From Peromyscus leucopus (Eukaryota; Chordata; Mammalia; Rodentia; Cricetidae): a DNA stretch of 64,000 bases. This document shows positions 23,165-34,360 of the stretch, one piece after another (the first letter of the stretch is position 1; every line of letters starts with the position of its first letter). The notes below the pieces were generated by a model. That model made no database searches and was not told the origin of the DNA. It worked only from the letters and a program-made list of their open reading frames with translations. The translations under genes were made by a program, and so were the position numbers. The stretch is taken from assembly GCF_004664715.2 (NCBI RefSeq), contig NC_051071.1, positions 33,692,030 to 33,756,029 of the forward strand, written 5' to 3'.

Positions 23165-23655
23165 GCATGAATCTTAGAAGGTCTTATTAATAAAAACAAA
23201 CCTGGAGCCAGGTATTGGGGTGAACGCTGGAAGGTCAGAGAAGCAGAACAAGCCACAGCCACCTCACCTTGCCTATTCCTCAGCTGATCCTGTTTCCTCA
23301 GACTGGAAGCCTCTGAGTTCTCATCCAGAATGAATCTCAGCTGAACTGCTGCTCAAAAGCCTAAAAGCTTAACCAGCTCTAGTTCCTGGTCCTCATGCCT
23401 GAAATACCTTTCTGCTTCCTGCCATCACTTCCTGGGATTAAAGGCTCTTGTTACCACACCTGGCTGTTTCCAGTGTGGCCTTGAACTCACAGAGATCCAG
23501 GCAGATCTCTGCCTCTGGAATGCTAGGATTAAAGGTGTGTGTGCCACCATTTTCTGGCCTCTATATCTAGTGGCTGTTCTGTTCCCTGACCCCAGATAAG
23601 TTTATTAGGGTGCACAACATTTTGGGGAACACAATATCACCACACAAATATCCCA
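23165..23655. mobile_element. composite rodent repeat with embedded B1-like segment
   Basis: Begins 'cttattaataaaaacaaacc', ends 'ttttggggaacacaatatca'. The middle contains a minus-strand B1-like block (about 23434-23560: 'gccttgaactcacagagatc', 'ctaggattaaaggtgtgtgt'), and the motif 'ggattaaagg' appears twice (23436, 23527). I recognise this as an abundant cricetid-type interspersed repeat but cannot name it; an LTR with a captured B1 is one possibility. Confidence 0.5.
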
Positions 23656-24224
23656 CAACAATATGATGCTGTTGGTTTATTACAGACTGCAACTGCTGAC
23701 ATTGAGTGTTTTATCAGAGAGTTATGAATACCTTGCTTTAACTCAGCAGATACATCCAATAGTTTAAAAGGAAAGGCTAGCCTATCACACAGCCTTTATA
23801 CTCCCCTTATTCCTGGTGTTCCAGCTTTCACTGAAGAATAATTTTTCTTTTGTCTAAAGAAGTCTCGTTAGCAATTTCTAACAAGGGCAGGAGATGAATT
23901 CTCTCAGATAACCATGAGCTCAGGGCATCGTTCATGCTGAAGAATATTTTTACTCAATTTAGAATTTCCTCCTATTTTTTAAAATACTTTTTCAAAGCCT
24001 TTTAAAAGTGCTGTGTCACTGCCTCCTGGACTCCATGGTTGCTAATGAGAATTCTGTTTCGCTTAGATAATTCTGCTTTTCTAAGTTAGGCATCCATTTG
24101 TATCTGGCTTCTTTCATTTTTTTCTCTCTGTTTTCATCAATGTTATTATGATTTTGTTTAGCATAGATATCATTTGTTTTGTCCTGCTTGACATTTACGA
24201 AGCTTTTTTAATTAAGAAATTTTT
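23656..24224. other. no recognisable feature
   Basis: AT-rich sequence without a repeat or gene that I recognise. Confidence 0.4.
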
Positions 24225-24447
24225 TACTCATTTTATATAACAATCCAGATCCCCCTCTCTTCCTTCCTCCTGCTCCCCAGCCTTCCCCCTCAACCCCCGC
24301 CCCCCCCCCATTCCTCCCTCAGACAAGGTAATGCCTCCCATTGGGAGTCAGCAGAGCCTGGTACATTCAGTTGAGGCAGGTCCAAGTGCCTCCCCCTGCA
24401 TCAAGGCTATGCAAGGTGTCCTACCATAGGTAGTGGGCTCCAAATTC
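24225..24447 (-). mobile_element. L1 3' UTR fragment, minus strand
   Basis: A T-rich start, then the C-rich complement of the L1 polypurine tract (24255-24318, with a run of ten C at about 24300). 'gcagagcctggtacattcag' and 'ggtagtgggctccaaa' follow, as in the plus-strand copies (compare 18540-18600). Strongly 5'-truncated; no TSD found. Confidence 0.88.
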
Positions 24448-25639
24448 TTAACTCCATGGATTGATTTATTTTTCAACACTAGAAAATTCCCAGTCCAAAT
24501 GTCTTAGTTAGCTCCACATCCTCTTTGAGCTCCAGAAGACCTCTTCAATCTACCCATGAGTATTCACGATGGGCAGTTTCTAACAATCTGACTTCAAGCT
24601 TGCCTAAGTTTCTCTCTTGTGTGTCCATCATGCCATAGAACCCATCCAGTAGATTCTTTTCCTTTTGTTATTGACTTGACAGTTGAAAAATTCCCTTTGT
24701 TTCTCCTTAGCTTTCTGCTGAGACCTGCTGTCCTTCCAGTCATGTTACCAGTATCTGCAGGCAACTTTCACAGTAGCTGCTTTAAGTCCTTGTCAGATGA
24801 ACCAGCATCTATGTCTCTGTGACCTTTTTAAGTGCTTTAAATTATTCTCTTCTATGAAAGTGGAGGTTTTTCCTGGTTTCCCATATGCCAGGGAATTTGG
24901 GATTGATTAGATACCCAGGAATAGAACATACATTAAAAATACAATAATAAGAAAAAATTTTGTTTGCAAAACTAATACATCTCCATTACAGTAAAATTCT
25001 TAAGTTAATATAAAGGAAAATAAAATAATCTATGACCTAACTATAGGACTGATTATTTATCTCTCTTTATATGTAGCTTCTCAGACTGCACCTGACATTT
25101 AATCTCTACATAATTAATTTGATGCTCTGATGCCTATGCTTTCTCAATTATAGATTTTAATCCTCTGATTGGAATGTTAGCTTCCTTGCAAACCATCCCT
25201 TTCCTCCTCTTGATCTCCCTCATTCACTTACGTTCCCTCCATACCTTCTTCTTTCTTTTTGAACCTATACCGTCACTTTATTTCTCAATCTAGAAGCTCT
25301 ATTAGCAGTCTCTGTCCCATCACAGACTCTCCTGACATGACTGAGATTTCCAGAAAGTTTCTGGTGTGTCCTGTGTCCCCTTTCCAATTGCACCACCTCT
25401 GAATTGTGAGATGGTCTGCAATAATTCCCCTGTTGTTTTCAAGGCATGCTCTCCCCACTCACATGGCAGTGGCTTCTAGAAGTGGTGGCCCTGCTGATGG
25501 GATTCAGTCTCTAACCTATTCCAAGGCTTCCCTGTACATTGCTCCTAGGTCTGTTGTAAGTGAGAGGTGATGCTTAGATCAACAGAGGGCTTTGGCTGCA
25601 AATAACACAGTAACTGACTTAATAATTTCAAATTTCAAG
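24448..25639. other. no recognisable feature
   Basis: No repeat or gene recognised. Confidence 0.4.
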
Positions 25640-25743
25640 ATGGATCTGTTTCAAGACTGGAATGGATGGATCTGTTTCAAGACTGAAATGGATGGATCTG
25701 TTTCAAGACTGGAATGGATGGATCTGTTTCAAGACTGGAACTG
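25640..25743. repeat. 26-bp minisatellite, four units
   Basis: Four tandem copies of a 26-bp unit beginning 'atggatctgtttcaagactg' at 25640, 25666, 25692 and 25718. Unit 2 differs from units 1 and 3 by one base; unit 4 diverges at its end. The period is not a multiple of 3, so the open frame across it is not a conserved peptide repeat. Confidence 0.97.
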
Positions 25744-26003
25744 AGAGCAACTGTATTGCTCTCAGTACTTTAGCACCTACTTGTTCTCCAGAATTGAGTT
25801 TTCCTCACAGCTGTAGGAATTCTATACACTTTGGCTCTCCACAAAAGCTCTAAGATTTTTTCCCTCAAACATCTCAAATCAAAGTTCCAGGCTGCCCTTG
25901 CATTGGATCCCTGTATATCCTAAGCCTTAGGTTATAGGGACTGTCCTGGGAATATCTAGATTTCATCTCCCACTTGGTAGTCACCTAGATTCAGCAGCTC
26001 AAC

Positions 26004-26047
26004 ACACACATACACACACTCACATGCAAACACACATACACACACAG
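26004..26047. repeat. imperfect (CA)n tract
   Basis: CA-rich tract interrupted by 'tacac', 'tcacatgcaaac' and similar. Confidence 0.85.
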
Positions 26048-26861
26048 TGGGAAATACCTCTTAGGGGGCAGATACTATGAGTGTAACACCACTCATTCCC
26101 CCACAAACTTGTGCCCACGAGGAGAGGGTTGTTCACCTGGATCTCTGGTACCTAGAATCAATGGAATTCTTGTTCCTCAGCCCTAACTCCCCTCTCAGCA
26201 CCCTATTTGTGCTAATCTCTCAGAATGTGGTAGTGGGTTGCAATCTCTCAGTGAGGGAGCGTCCTCTTGACTGCATATAATGAATCACAGGTATGTTTTA
26301 ATCATTTTTCCAAACCCAGACAATCAATCTTACGGCCATCAGAAGTTTCATCCCAGAAACTAACAGTATGATATTTTTAGAGCCCATTTCAATTTTGTTC
26401 TGGTTCATAAGAAGCTGATCCACGGCCAGTCACTTAAACCACAAACGATTGAAATTTCCAAAAAGTTAGTTTATATCCAGCTACTTCATTTATGCACTTA
26501 GTTACTTATGTCATATTCCACAAAGAACCCAAGAATAAGTCAATAAAATAATTAAGAACTATCTCCCAAGAATATGAAACTCCTAAGGGAGATTAAAGTA
26601 TATTTTAAAGAATAAATAAGACTATAAAATACAAAGCACGGATACTGCAAACCCAATGTGGTGATTAGAGCAGACAATCTCAGTGTTGGTAGGAACTGTA
26701 TTTTCTCTAACTGAGCCTGTTCATCTCTGAAATTCCCAGCATACAAAGGACAGATGGAAATACAGTTATGTTATTCTCAACTGCCCAACTATACCACTTA
26801 AAAATGTTTAATATGCCTGTGGTACTAAATGCTTAATGGGTACACTATAGGGAGTTATAAA
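26048..26861. other. no recognisable feature
   Basis: Nothing recognised in about 0.8 kb. Confidence 0.4.
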
Positions 26862-27040
26862 AATCATTTTGAGCCAGGTGGTGGTGGTGCACACCTTTAA
26901 TCCCAGCACTCGGGAGGGAGGCAGAGGCAGATGGATCTTTGTGAGTTCGAGGCCAGCCTGGGCTACCAAGTGAGTTCCAGGAAAGGCACAAAGCTACACA
27001 GAGAAACCCTGTCTCAAAAAAAAAAAAAAGAATCATTCTG
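26862..27040 (+). mobile_element. B1 SINE with 10-bp TSD
   Basis: Flanked by 'aatcattttg' (26862-26871) and 'aatcattctg' (27031-27040). The body begins 'agccaggtggtggtggtgca', keeps 'gagttcgaggccagcctggg' and the cricetid-like right half 'ccaagtgagttccaggaaa', and ends in A14. Slightly more diverged than the copy at 19145. Confidence 0.95.
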
Positions 27041-27144
27041 TCTTCTTTTTCAGTATTTATATTGAAAATGAAATTGTGTGAAATTTATAATTTTCATGGA
27101 GGATATCTTATACATGGAAATAATTGGAAGAGTATAATTAAAAA

Positions 27145-27450
27145 TAATTCGATGAGGACTGGAAAGATGCCTAGATCAGTACAATGCTTGTCTTGTATGC
27201 AAGAACATGTGATTTGATCCCCATCTCCCATGTAAAAAAAGGGAGGTGGTGATGTGCCCCTTTGATCCCAGTACTGGGGAGGTGGAGGTGGGATCACAGG
27301 CCAGCCAGCCTAGACTAACTGGTGAGGTCCAGGTCAAAGAGAGACCCTGTCTCAAAGGAGGTGGATGGCATTCTTGAGGATGACATCTGATGTGGTCCTC
27401 TGGCTTCTACACATGACAGACACATACAGAAGCATATGTGCATGCATAAG
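27145..27450 (+). mobile_element. B3-type SINE
   Basis: tRNA-derived head 'gaggactggaaagatgccta', then 'ctttgatcccagtactgggg', 'gccagccagcctagactaac' and 'gaggtccaggtcaaagagag'. This order is typical of B3 (B2 superfamily). Diverged; tail 'aagaaaaacaac'. Confidence 0.7.
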
Positions 27451-27583
27451 AAAAACAACTCATTGAAGAGGATTCCACAAGATGCCATGTAATAGGTAGT
27501 AACTGTGTGACTTTCTCACAATTTAATATGATCCTTGGATATAATTCTAAATGTCTTGATAAATCCTTAAACTGGATGGTTCA

Positions 27584-29522
27584 AATAATTTATTTCATTC
27601 TGAGTCAGGGTTACCTCACTCAAGATGATATTTTCTAGTTCCAACCATTTGCCTGCAAATTTCATATCATTGTTTTTGTTTTGTTTTGTTTTGTTTACTG
27701 CTGAGTAGTACTCCATTGTGTATATGTGCCACGTTTTCTTTACCCATTCTTCAGTGGAGGGGAATCTAGGTTGTTTCCAAGTTCTTGCTATTACAAATAA
27801 TGCTGATATGAGCATAGTTGAGCATGTGTCCTTGTGGTAAGATTGAGCATTCCTTGTGTATATGCCCAAGAGTGATATAATTGGGTCTTGAGGAAGACTT
27901 ATTCCCAATTTTCTGAGAAACCACTATACTGATTTCCAGAGTCACTGTACAAGTTTGCATTCCCACCAACAGTGGAGGATTGTTCCCCTTGCTCCACATC
28001 CTCTCCAACATAAGTTGTCTTCAGTGTTTTTGATCTTAGCCATTTTGACAGGCGTAAGATGGTATCTCAGAGTTGTTTTGATTTGCATTTCTCTGATGAC
28101 TAAGGATGTTGAGCAATTCCTTAAATGCCTTTCAGCCATTTGAGATTCTTCTGTTAAGAATTCTCTGTTAAGCTCTGTAGCCCATTTTTTAATTGGATTG
28201 TTCAGTATTTTGATGTCTAGCTTTTTGAGTTCTTTATATATTTTGAAGATCAGCCCTCTGTCAGATGTGGGGTTGGTGAAGATCTTTTCCCATTCTGTAG
28301 GCTGTTGTTTGGTCTTATTGACCATGTCCTTTGCTCTACAAAAGCTTCTCAGTTTCAGGAGGTCCCATTTATTAATTGTCACTCTAAGTATCTGTGCTAC
28401 TGGTGTTATATTTAGGAAGTGGTCTCCTGTGCCAATTCGTTCCAGACTACTTCCTACTTTCTCTTCTATCAAGTTCAGTGTAACTGGATTTATGTGGAGG
28501 TCTTTGATCCACTTGGACTTGAGTTTTGTGTACTCATAAGTGGATATTATATGTGAGGGAAAGGATGGCCAGACTGCAACCCACAACTCCAGAGAGGCTA
28601 GCTAACAGGGAAAGACCCTAGGAGGGACACATGGATGACCCTGTGAAGGAGAAGTGGATGAGATCTACATGAGTGGACTGGGTGTTGAGGGGTGGCAGAG
28701 GGCAAGGAGTAGGGGATGAGAACATAGGGAAATGGGAGGGTCAAGCTGGAACAGGGACAAAGTGGGAGGGCAAGGAGGAGGATACCGTAATAGATGAGGA
28801 CATCATGGGAATAGGAAGAGGCAGGGTGCTGGGGAGGCTCTCAGGAATCCACAAGGTTGACCCCACCTTGGTCTGCTAGCAGTGGTCAAGAGGGTGCCTG
28901 GACTGGTCTACTCTGGTGACCAGCCTAGCAAATAACCTAGCTGTTATCATAGAGCCTTTGTCCAGTGACAGATGGAGGCAGATACAGAGATCCACGGCCA
29001 GGCACCAGGCTGAGGTCCAGGAATTCAACTGATGAGAAAGAGGAGAGATACTGCAGGCAAGGGACATTGAGATCATGATGGGAGGATGTGAAGAGATGAC
29101 TGGCCACACTAGTGGAAGCCCATGAACTGTGGACTGGTGGCTGTGGAGCCCCCATGGGACAGGACTAGGCCCTCTGGATAAGGAAGATGGTTGTTTGGCT
29201 CTAACTGTTTGGGGGGCACCCAGGCAGGGGGATCAGGATCTGTCCCTGGTCTATGAGCAGGCTTCTGGAACCCGGTGCCTGTGGTGTGACACCTTGCACA
29301 GCCTTGGTGCAGTGGGAAGGGGCTTGGACCTGCCTAGGCTCAGTGTGCTGGGCTCTGCTGACTCCCCATGGGAGACCTTGATTTGGGGGATGTGGGTTTG
29401 CAGGGTGGCTTGGGAAAGAGGACTGGGGGTTGGGAAGAGGGAGGAGGGGGGATCTGTGGATAGTATGTAGAATGAGTAGAAAATTTCTTAGTAAAGAAAA
29501 ATGGAAAAAAATTATTTATTTC
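27584..29522 (+). mobile_element. twin-primed (5'-inverted) L1
   Basis: Bases 27597-28540 are L1 ORF2 on the minus strand; 28541-29509 continue as L1 3' UTR on the plus strand to an A-rich tail. The junction is abrupt: 'gagttttgtgt' (complement of ORF2) meets 'actcataagtgg' (end of ORF2/3' UTR). Relative to the uninverted copy at 17.5 kb, only about 21 bp is lost between the two segments. Flanks 'aataatttatttc' (27584-27596) and 'aattatttatttc' (29510-29522) form a 13-bp TSD with one mismatch. The inverted ORF2 piece keeps a 200-residue minus-strand frame covering the C-terminal part but lacks the N-terminal enzymatic domains, so no activity is expected. Confidence 0.93.
27671..27697. repeat. 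(TTTTG)n expansion inside L1 ORF2
   Basis: Minus-strand (AAAAC)n, about five units, inserted at the A-rich codon run of ORF2. The same position in the L1 at 57355 carries (AAAT)n. Confidence 0.9.
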
Positions 29523-29917
29523 TTCACTCAGCCTTTTGACAATATTCTTCAGTCTTTTATCCAATATTTCAGTCATGTGAGGTAACATTTTTACCCTTAG
29601 TAAATTGCATTTGAGGAGGTAGGTGCTCTGCGGAGTAAAATGCTTCCATTGTTAAAGGTCAAATGGCCAGTGAAATGACTAGGAAAAGAACTTCTGATTC
29701 TAGATTAACAAACTGCATCTATTAGGCAGCTCTAATATGCCAGACAGTGGTCTAAGACCTGAGGATGGATGGTTGAGTAAGAGGGATATAATCCCTGCTC
29801 TCTATGGGTCAGTAGGAAAAACAGATACAAAAGGCATGGTTTATACAGTTTGACCAGTGTTTGGTCACAGCATGCTGGTGGTGGTGGCAAGTACAGAGCA
29901 GGTAGTCAGGAAGCAAT
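29523..29917. other. no recognisable feature
   Basis: Between two L1 insertions; nothing recognised. The 29880 region has short 'ggtggt' repeats. Confidence 0.4.
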
Positions 29918-30562
29918 AAGAAAATGTTGGTAGGACAGCCAGAACTGACATACTCTGGTGATTGGATGGCCAAACACCCTAATAGTCGTGCTAGAAACCC
30001 CATCCAAAGACTGAGGGATCTGGATGCAGAGATCCATGGCTAGACCCCGGGTGGAGCTCCGGGAGTCTAATTAGTGAGAAAGAGGAGGTTTTATATGAGC
30101 GAGAATTGTTGAAACCAAGGTTGGATAAAGCACAGAGACAGATAACCAAATGAATGGAAACACATGAACTATGAACCAAAGGCTGAGGGGCCCCCAACTG
30201 GATCAGGCCCTCTGAATAGGTGAGACAGTTGATTGGCTTGATCTGTTTGGGAGGCATCTAGGCAGTGGTATCAAGTCCTGTGCTCATTGCATGAGTTGAC
30301 TCTTTGAAACCTGGGGTTTATGCAAGGACACTTGGCTCAGTCTGGGAGGAAGGGACTGGACCTGCCTGGACTGAGTCTACCAGGTTGATCGCAGTCCTCG
30401 GGGGAGGCTTTGCCCTGGAGGAGGTGGGAATGAGGGGTTGGCTGGGGGGAAGGGGAGGGGGAAGAAGGGGGGAGAACAAGGGAATCCGTGGCTGATATGT
30501 AGAACTGAATGGTATTGTAAAATAAAATAAAAGGAAAAAAAAAAAAGAAAATGTTGGTAGGA
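29918..30562 (+). mobile_element. L1 3' UTR insertion with perfect 18-bp TSD
   Basis: TSD 'aagaaaatgttggtagga' at 29918-29935 and 30545-30562, no mismatch. The insert (29936-30544, about 610 bp) is L1 3' UTR only, with the G-rich polypurine tract at about 30420-30475 and an A-rich tail. The sequence is clearly related to but diverged from the 3' UTRs at 11.7, 18 and 58 kb, so it represents another L1 subfamily. Confidence 0.95.
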
Positions 30563-30631
30563 ATTGTAACTGTAATTCTTGCTTGATATATGTAATTTTA
30601 CTAGGATAAAGCTAAAACCTTCCTTTTGTTT

Positions 30632-30648
30632 AGAAAGAAAAGGGGAAG
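30632..30648 (+). promoter_or_regulatory. retroviral polypurine tract
   Basis: 'agaaagaaaaggggaag' directly abuts the LTR start. Such tracts prime plus-strand DNA synthesis in retroviruses; here it is a relic. Confidence 0.7.
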
Positions 30649-30704
30649 TGATGGGGGAATGTCTTTTTGTATGCTGTGAAAATATGTTGCTCTGATTGGT
30701 TGAT

Positions 30705-30740
30705 AAATAAAGCTGTTTGGCCAAATAAAGCTGTTTGGTG
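30705..30740 (+). repeat. 18-bp tandem duplication spanning the LTR polyadenylation signal
   Basis: 'aaataaagctgtttggcc' (30705-30722) is followed immediately by 'aaataaagctgtttggtg' (30723-30740), giving two AATAAA signals in one LTR. Confidence 0.95.
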
Positions 30741-31042
30741 AGGCAGAATAGGGTTAGGCAGGACATTCTAACTAGAGAGGAGGAAGGAGAGAGGCAGAAC
30801 AGAGAGACACTGCCAGTCAACACCATGAGAAGCAAGATGTAAAGATACTGATAAGCCACGAGCCGTGTTGTAAAGTATAGACTGTTACTTTAAGATGTAA
30901 GATCTAGTTAGCAAGAAGCCTGAGCCAATAGGCCATACAGTCTGTAATTAATATAAGCCTCTGTGTGTTCATTTGGATCTGAGTGGCTGTGGGACCACGA
31001 GGACACAGAAGCTGGGTGGGCACAAGAAAACTTTCAGTTACA

Positions 31043-31544
31043 AGGAATAAGTGTCCCTCTCAGATCCAGCTAATTGTGCAATACATATTTGCACTGTCAC
31101 AATTATCAGAAGAAAGACAGGTGCAAAGGACAGAAGCAGTATTCATTCTGGGGACTTGCTGAGTCTCTTGGAAAAAATCAAAAACAAAAGTGAATGATTT
31201 ATTACACTGGAGAAAATGGTGGCAAAACCCAGTTTTGATGATGAAAGATTTGCAAATATCAAATAATTCAAGTATTTAAAATTCTGAGAAGTAATGTATC
31301 TCTTTGACAGTGTGGCTAGTAGTACACTGACCTATGGTGACAGTAAGAGCATGTACTATAGAAGTGGAATATGGACTGGTAGCTGAGAGGAAGCTCATGA
31401 TAACCAATTTGATTTCAGCTATTTTGTATGTGGTTGATGAATAATAAAATCATACTTCAAATCAAATCACACATAAAACTCAATATATAAAACAGATGAA
31501 AGAAGGGTTGCTCTGGTCAAATGAATCATGGCTTAGTCTTTTTT
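31043..31544. other. no recognisable feature
   Basis: No repeat or gene recognised. Confidence 0.4.
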
Positions 31545-31698
31545 TTCTCTTACTATAACAAATCACCTGAGACCAGTTTATTTATAAAGAAAAAGTAATA
31601 ATTGGTTCATTGTCCTGCAGCATGGCATCAGCATCAGGTGGATCCTTCTCACTTCTTCATATAAAAGCATCACATGGAAAGGCAAAGCAAATACTTTT

Positions 31699-31752
<54 letters not shown>

Positions 31753-31880
31753 CTGATAAAGCCACTAATGCTCTCATGGGCTCCCCACTCTCATGAAATC
31801 ATTTAATCGCAAGTACTTCTGAAATATTTCACCTTCAGATGCTGCTAATATATAAATTTGAGGATTGAGTTTCCAGCATA
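31545..31880 (-). mobile_element. old MaLR (MST/MLT-like) LTR fragment with internal (TC)n
   Basis: 'actataacaaatcacctgag', 'tttataaagaaaaag' and later 'tctcatgggctccccactct' follow the minus-strand order of old MaLR LTRs, as at 6435-6740. A (TC)n run (about 31699-31744) has expanded inside it. Confidence 0.6.
31699..31744. repeat. (TC)n microsatellite
   Basis: About 23 TC units inside the old MaLR fragment. Confidence 0.96.
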
Positions 31881-33726
31881 GGAACTTTCTGTGGACAACC
31901 ACTGCCCAGCCACCCACACTATGTCACTGTTGCCTTTCTGACCACACCTCCAGGTGCACATTGAAGCATTGTCTGAAAAGTGGTGGGACTTATTCTGCCA
32001 TCTCTGAGGGCCAGAGATTCTGGACTCTACAATATAGTCACTTACGGCTACCTCTCTCTGATGGCCACTGTGGAGCAAGCTGTTAGCAGCCTTGAGGAAA
32101 GAGCTCATCATTTACATTCAGTGGTTCAAATGCAGACAAAGAAGCCAGGCTTTGAAAGTTCCGATTAAAAAGAAAATAAAGGAGAGTTCACAGGAATGAC
32201 CCCTCCCAAAAAAGACCCAGCAATCTTCTAGCTGCCATAACAGTACTCTAAGGCCACTACAGCACCTAATTTAAATACTGATTCTTTGGTTAGGTCTCTA
32301 ACTTAAAATTCCAGGGCAGAGAGCCCCCCACCATCTAGACTCCCCTTCACAGAATCACAGCACAGGGCACACAGTGTTTCCTTAACATTAAATTTCCCCA
32401 GCCTTTCATTTCAATTAGTCATAAAAAAGACTAAGAAGGAAAGCTATGTCGGGAAGATCCCAGGCAGTGTTTTATTGCCTGAAACGCTCCTTGGGCTTAA
32501 CTATTTCATGGCGAAAGGGGGATGCTGTTGAAAGGGTGCTTTTTCCTTATAGGTAGGAAGCTAAGGAGAAAACACACTAAACCTACTTTCTTTTAAATGA
32601 TTTATCCAATATATTTGTATTACCCAATCTCATTTATGGCACGCTTTTTTTTTCAACAAGCACCCAATTTATGATGAGAAATTATCACAAATCCAACTTT
32701 TGCTATTCTTATATTTTCATTTAGATTCTAAGAGCAACAAAATCCCCTGACATTATTATCTCCTGTGAATACTAATTATGTCACTACAACTGTGTGCCTG
32801 CTAATCTTCCAGAAATAATGTGAGAATTACTGGGACGTGATAGGAGCAGAATGGAATTAGAAACCTATTTGTGAATTTGTAAAAAACTCCCAGCTTTCTA
32901 AGAGTGGTAAAATGTGCATAGCCCAAAATGATTTTGGAAAGAGATAGATTACCACAATGGAGACATATGATGGTTCCTAATACCACACTGGGAGCCCAGA
33001 ACAGCCACCCCGGCAAGGCAGCTTCCTGAGGGTTCGTTCATCCTTACAAGAAATGCAGTCCACAGAACCCAGGATTTTTATCTCAGAGACCAGCCTCAAT
33101 TCCAGATAAGGCCTGTTTTAATCATGTTTAATGGGTTCTGGTTCCAAAGAGAATAGAAATGATGGTGAAAATCTCACCAGTAGGGTAGAGAGTTGATGTA
33201 TCAGGACCTGAAGCACCTTTGTGATGGAAGGATGTATTTACTAAGCACAGTAGTGGCCGTATTTGTTAACTTCTGAAGATAGCCAATACTTTCTTCATGT
33301 AGGCAGAGAAGAAATCAATAGCATCCTGACTGGCTATAGTGAAGCAATGTTCTTAAGACTACTTTTGCAGAGGCATCAGAAGGCCACCAGGTGGAGGGAT
33401 TTACCAAAGGTGCATGTGGTCACAGAGGGCCAAGTCATGGAGGTATTTATTTCCCAAAACTTTGTTCATGATTCTTTTCTGAAGAATACTTCTCCCTTCA
33501 CCTTCAAAACCAAGTCTTGGGCATTTATCCAACTCCACTTCACTCTCAGCTCACTGAAAGGATCCAGGAAACTGGCATCTCTTTCTAGTCCCCAGACGCA
33601 GGCTTCTGCTAGTCTCTTGATTCCAATCTAGCTCACCCTTGTCTCGCCACACAAACTTCAACCTCAACTATGCGCCAAGCCTTTTTCCATACCACCTCCA
33701 ACATTCATTCTCACATCTCTGTTTTG

Positions 33727-33728
<2 letters not shown>
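31881..33728. other. repeat-poor DNA; possible conserved noncoding block 32380-32840
   Basis: About 1.8 kb without recognised repeats. The 32380-32840 stretch is AT-rich and non-repetitive with homeodomain-like ATTA/TAAT words. Frames at 31845-32168 and 33263-33631 show no family features. A regulatory role is a guess. Confidence 0.3.

Positions 33729-33782
<54 letters not shown>
33729..33782. repeat. (AC)n microsatellite
   Basis: Pure AC run of about 27 units. Confidence 0.97.
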
Positions 33783-33783
<1 letters not shown>

Positions 33784-34021
33784 TTGAGTTTATTTTTACT
33801 TTTGAGGTCTAGTTGAATTCATCTCCCATCCACCTGGCTACTTCCATTCCACGCCATCATTACTCCTACACCTGTTCCACTTCCTTCTCTTGCCCACACT
33901 CCAAACTAGGTTAGGTTTCTCTATTTTTCTGATATCTACAACATCTACATCTACAACCAACTGTCTGTCTTTATCACTGCACTACACAGAGACACCAAAC
34001 AAAGCCCTCTAATGGCTGTTA

Positions 34022-34360
34022 TGTTTTGATTATGAAATGCCCTTTGGACACACGTGTGTTTGAACACTTGGTCCCCAGTTTGTGGCACTATTTAGGAAGG
34101 TTGTGGAGCCTTTAGGAATTGAAACCTTGCTGGAGGAAATACATCACTGGGGTTTGGGCCTTGAGGGTTTATAGCCTTGCTCTACTTCCTATTTGCTCTC
34201 TGCTTCCTGACTGTCTTGATGGATCCAAGCTTCTGCCACTGTGCCTTCTCCTTCGTGGTGGACTGTAGCTCCCCTGGAACTGTAAACCAAAATAAGTCTT
34301 TTCCTTAAGTTGCTTATTGTCAGGGTAGTCTAATACAGCAATATAAAGGTAACTAATAAC
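34022..34360 (+). mobile_element. MaLR (ORR1-like) LTR
   Basis: 'gtgtttgaacacttggtccc', 'ggaaggttgtggagccttta', 'ctactcctatttgctctctg'-like body, 'actgtaaaccaaaataagtc' and the 3' end 'agggtagtctaatacagc' follow the ORR1-type LTR order on the plus strand. No TSD established. Confidence 0.75.

Larger units (their letters stand above)
30563..31042 (+). mobile_element. 3' end of an endogenous retrovirus: polypurine tract and 3' LTR
   Basis: The LTR runs from 'tgatgggggaatgtc' at 30649 to 'ctttcagttaca' at 31042 (394 bp, TG...CA). Directly before it lies 'agaaagaaaaggggaag' (30632-30648), a textbook polypurine tract. This indicates a 3' LTR still attached to a little internal sequence rather than a solo LTR. 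The polyadenylation region 'aataaag' is duplicated. No 5' LTR or coding region was found; the L1 at 29918-30562 sits immediately upstream. Family probably ERV2-like; related to the minus-strand LTR at 22836. Confidence 0.7.

Noticed and set aside
24295..24315. C-rich tract as part of a CpG-island promoter
   Set aside because: It is the complement of the L1 3' UTR polypurine tract and has almost no CpG.
25662..25853. Repetitive peptide in an open frame over the minisatellite
   Set aside because: The 26-bp unit changes frame each copy, so it is not a conserved peptide repeat.
27942..28586. 200-codon minus-strand open frame, the longest in the window
   Set aside because: As a gene: it is the inverted ORF2 piece of a twin-primed L1, lacks the N-terminal part of ORF2 and runs into flanking 3' UTR. 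Kept as part of the mobile element.
33263..33631. 122-codon plus-strand frame in repeat-poor DNA
   Set aside because: No domain, no splice-flanked structure and no codon pattern I would trust. Possible but unsupported.
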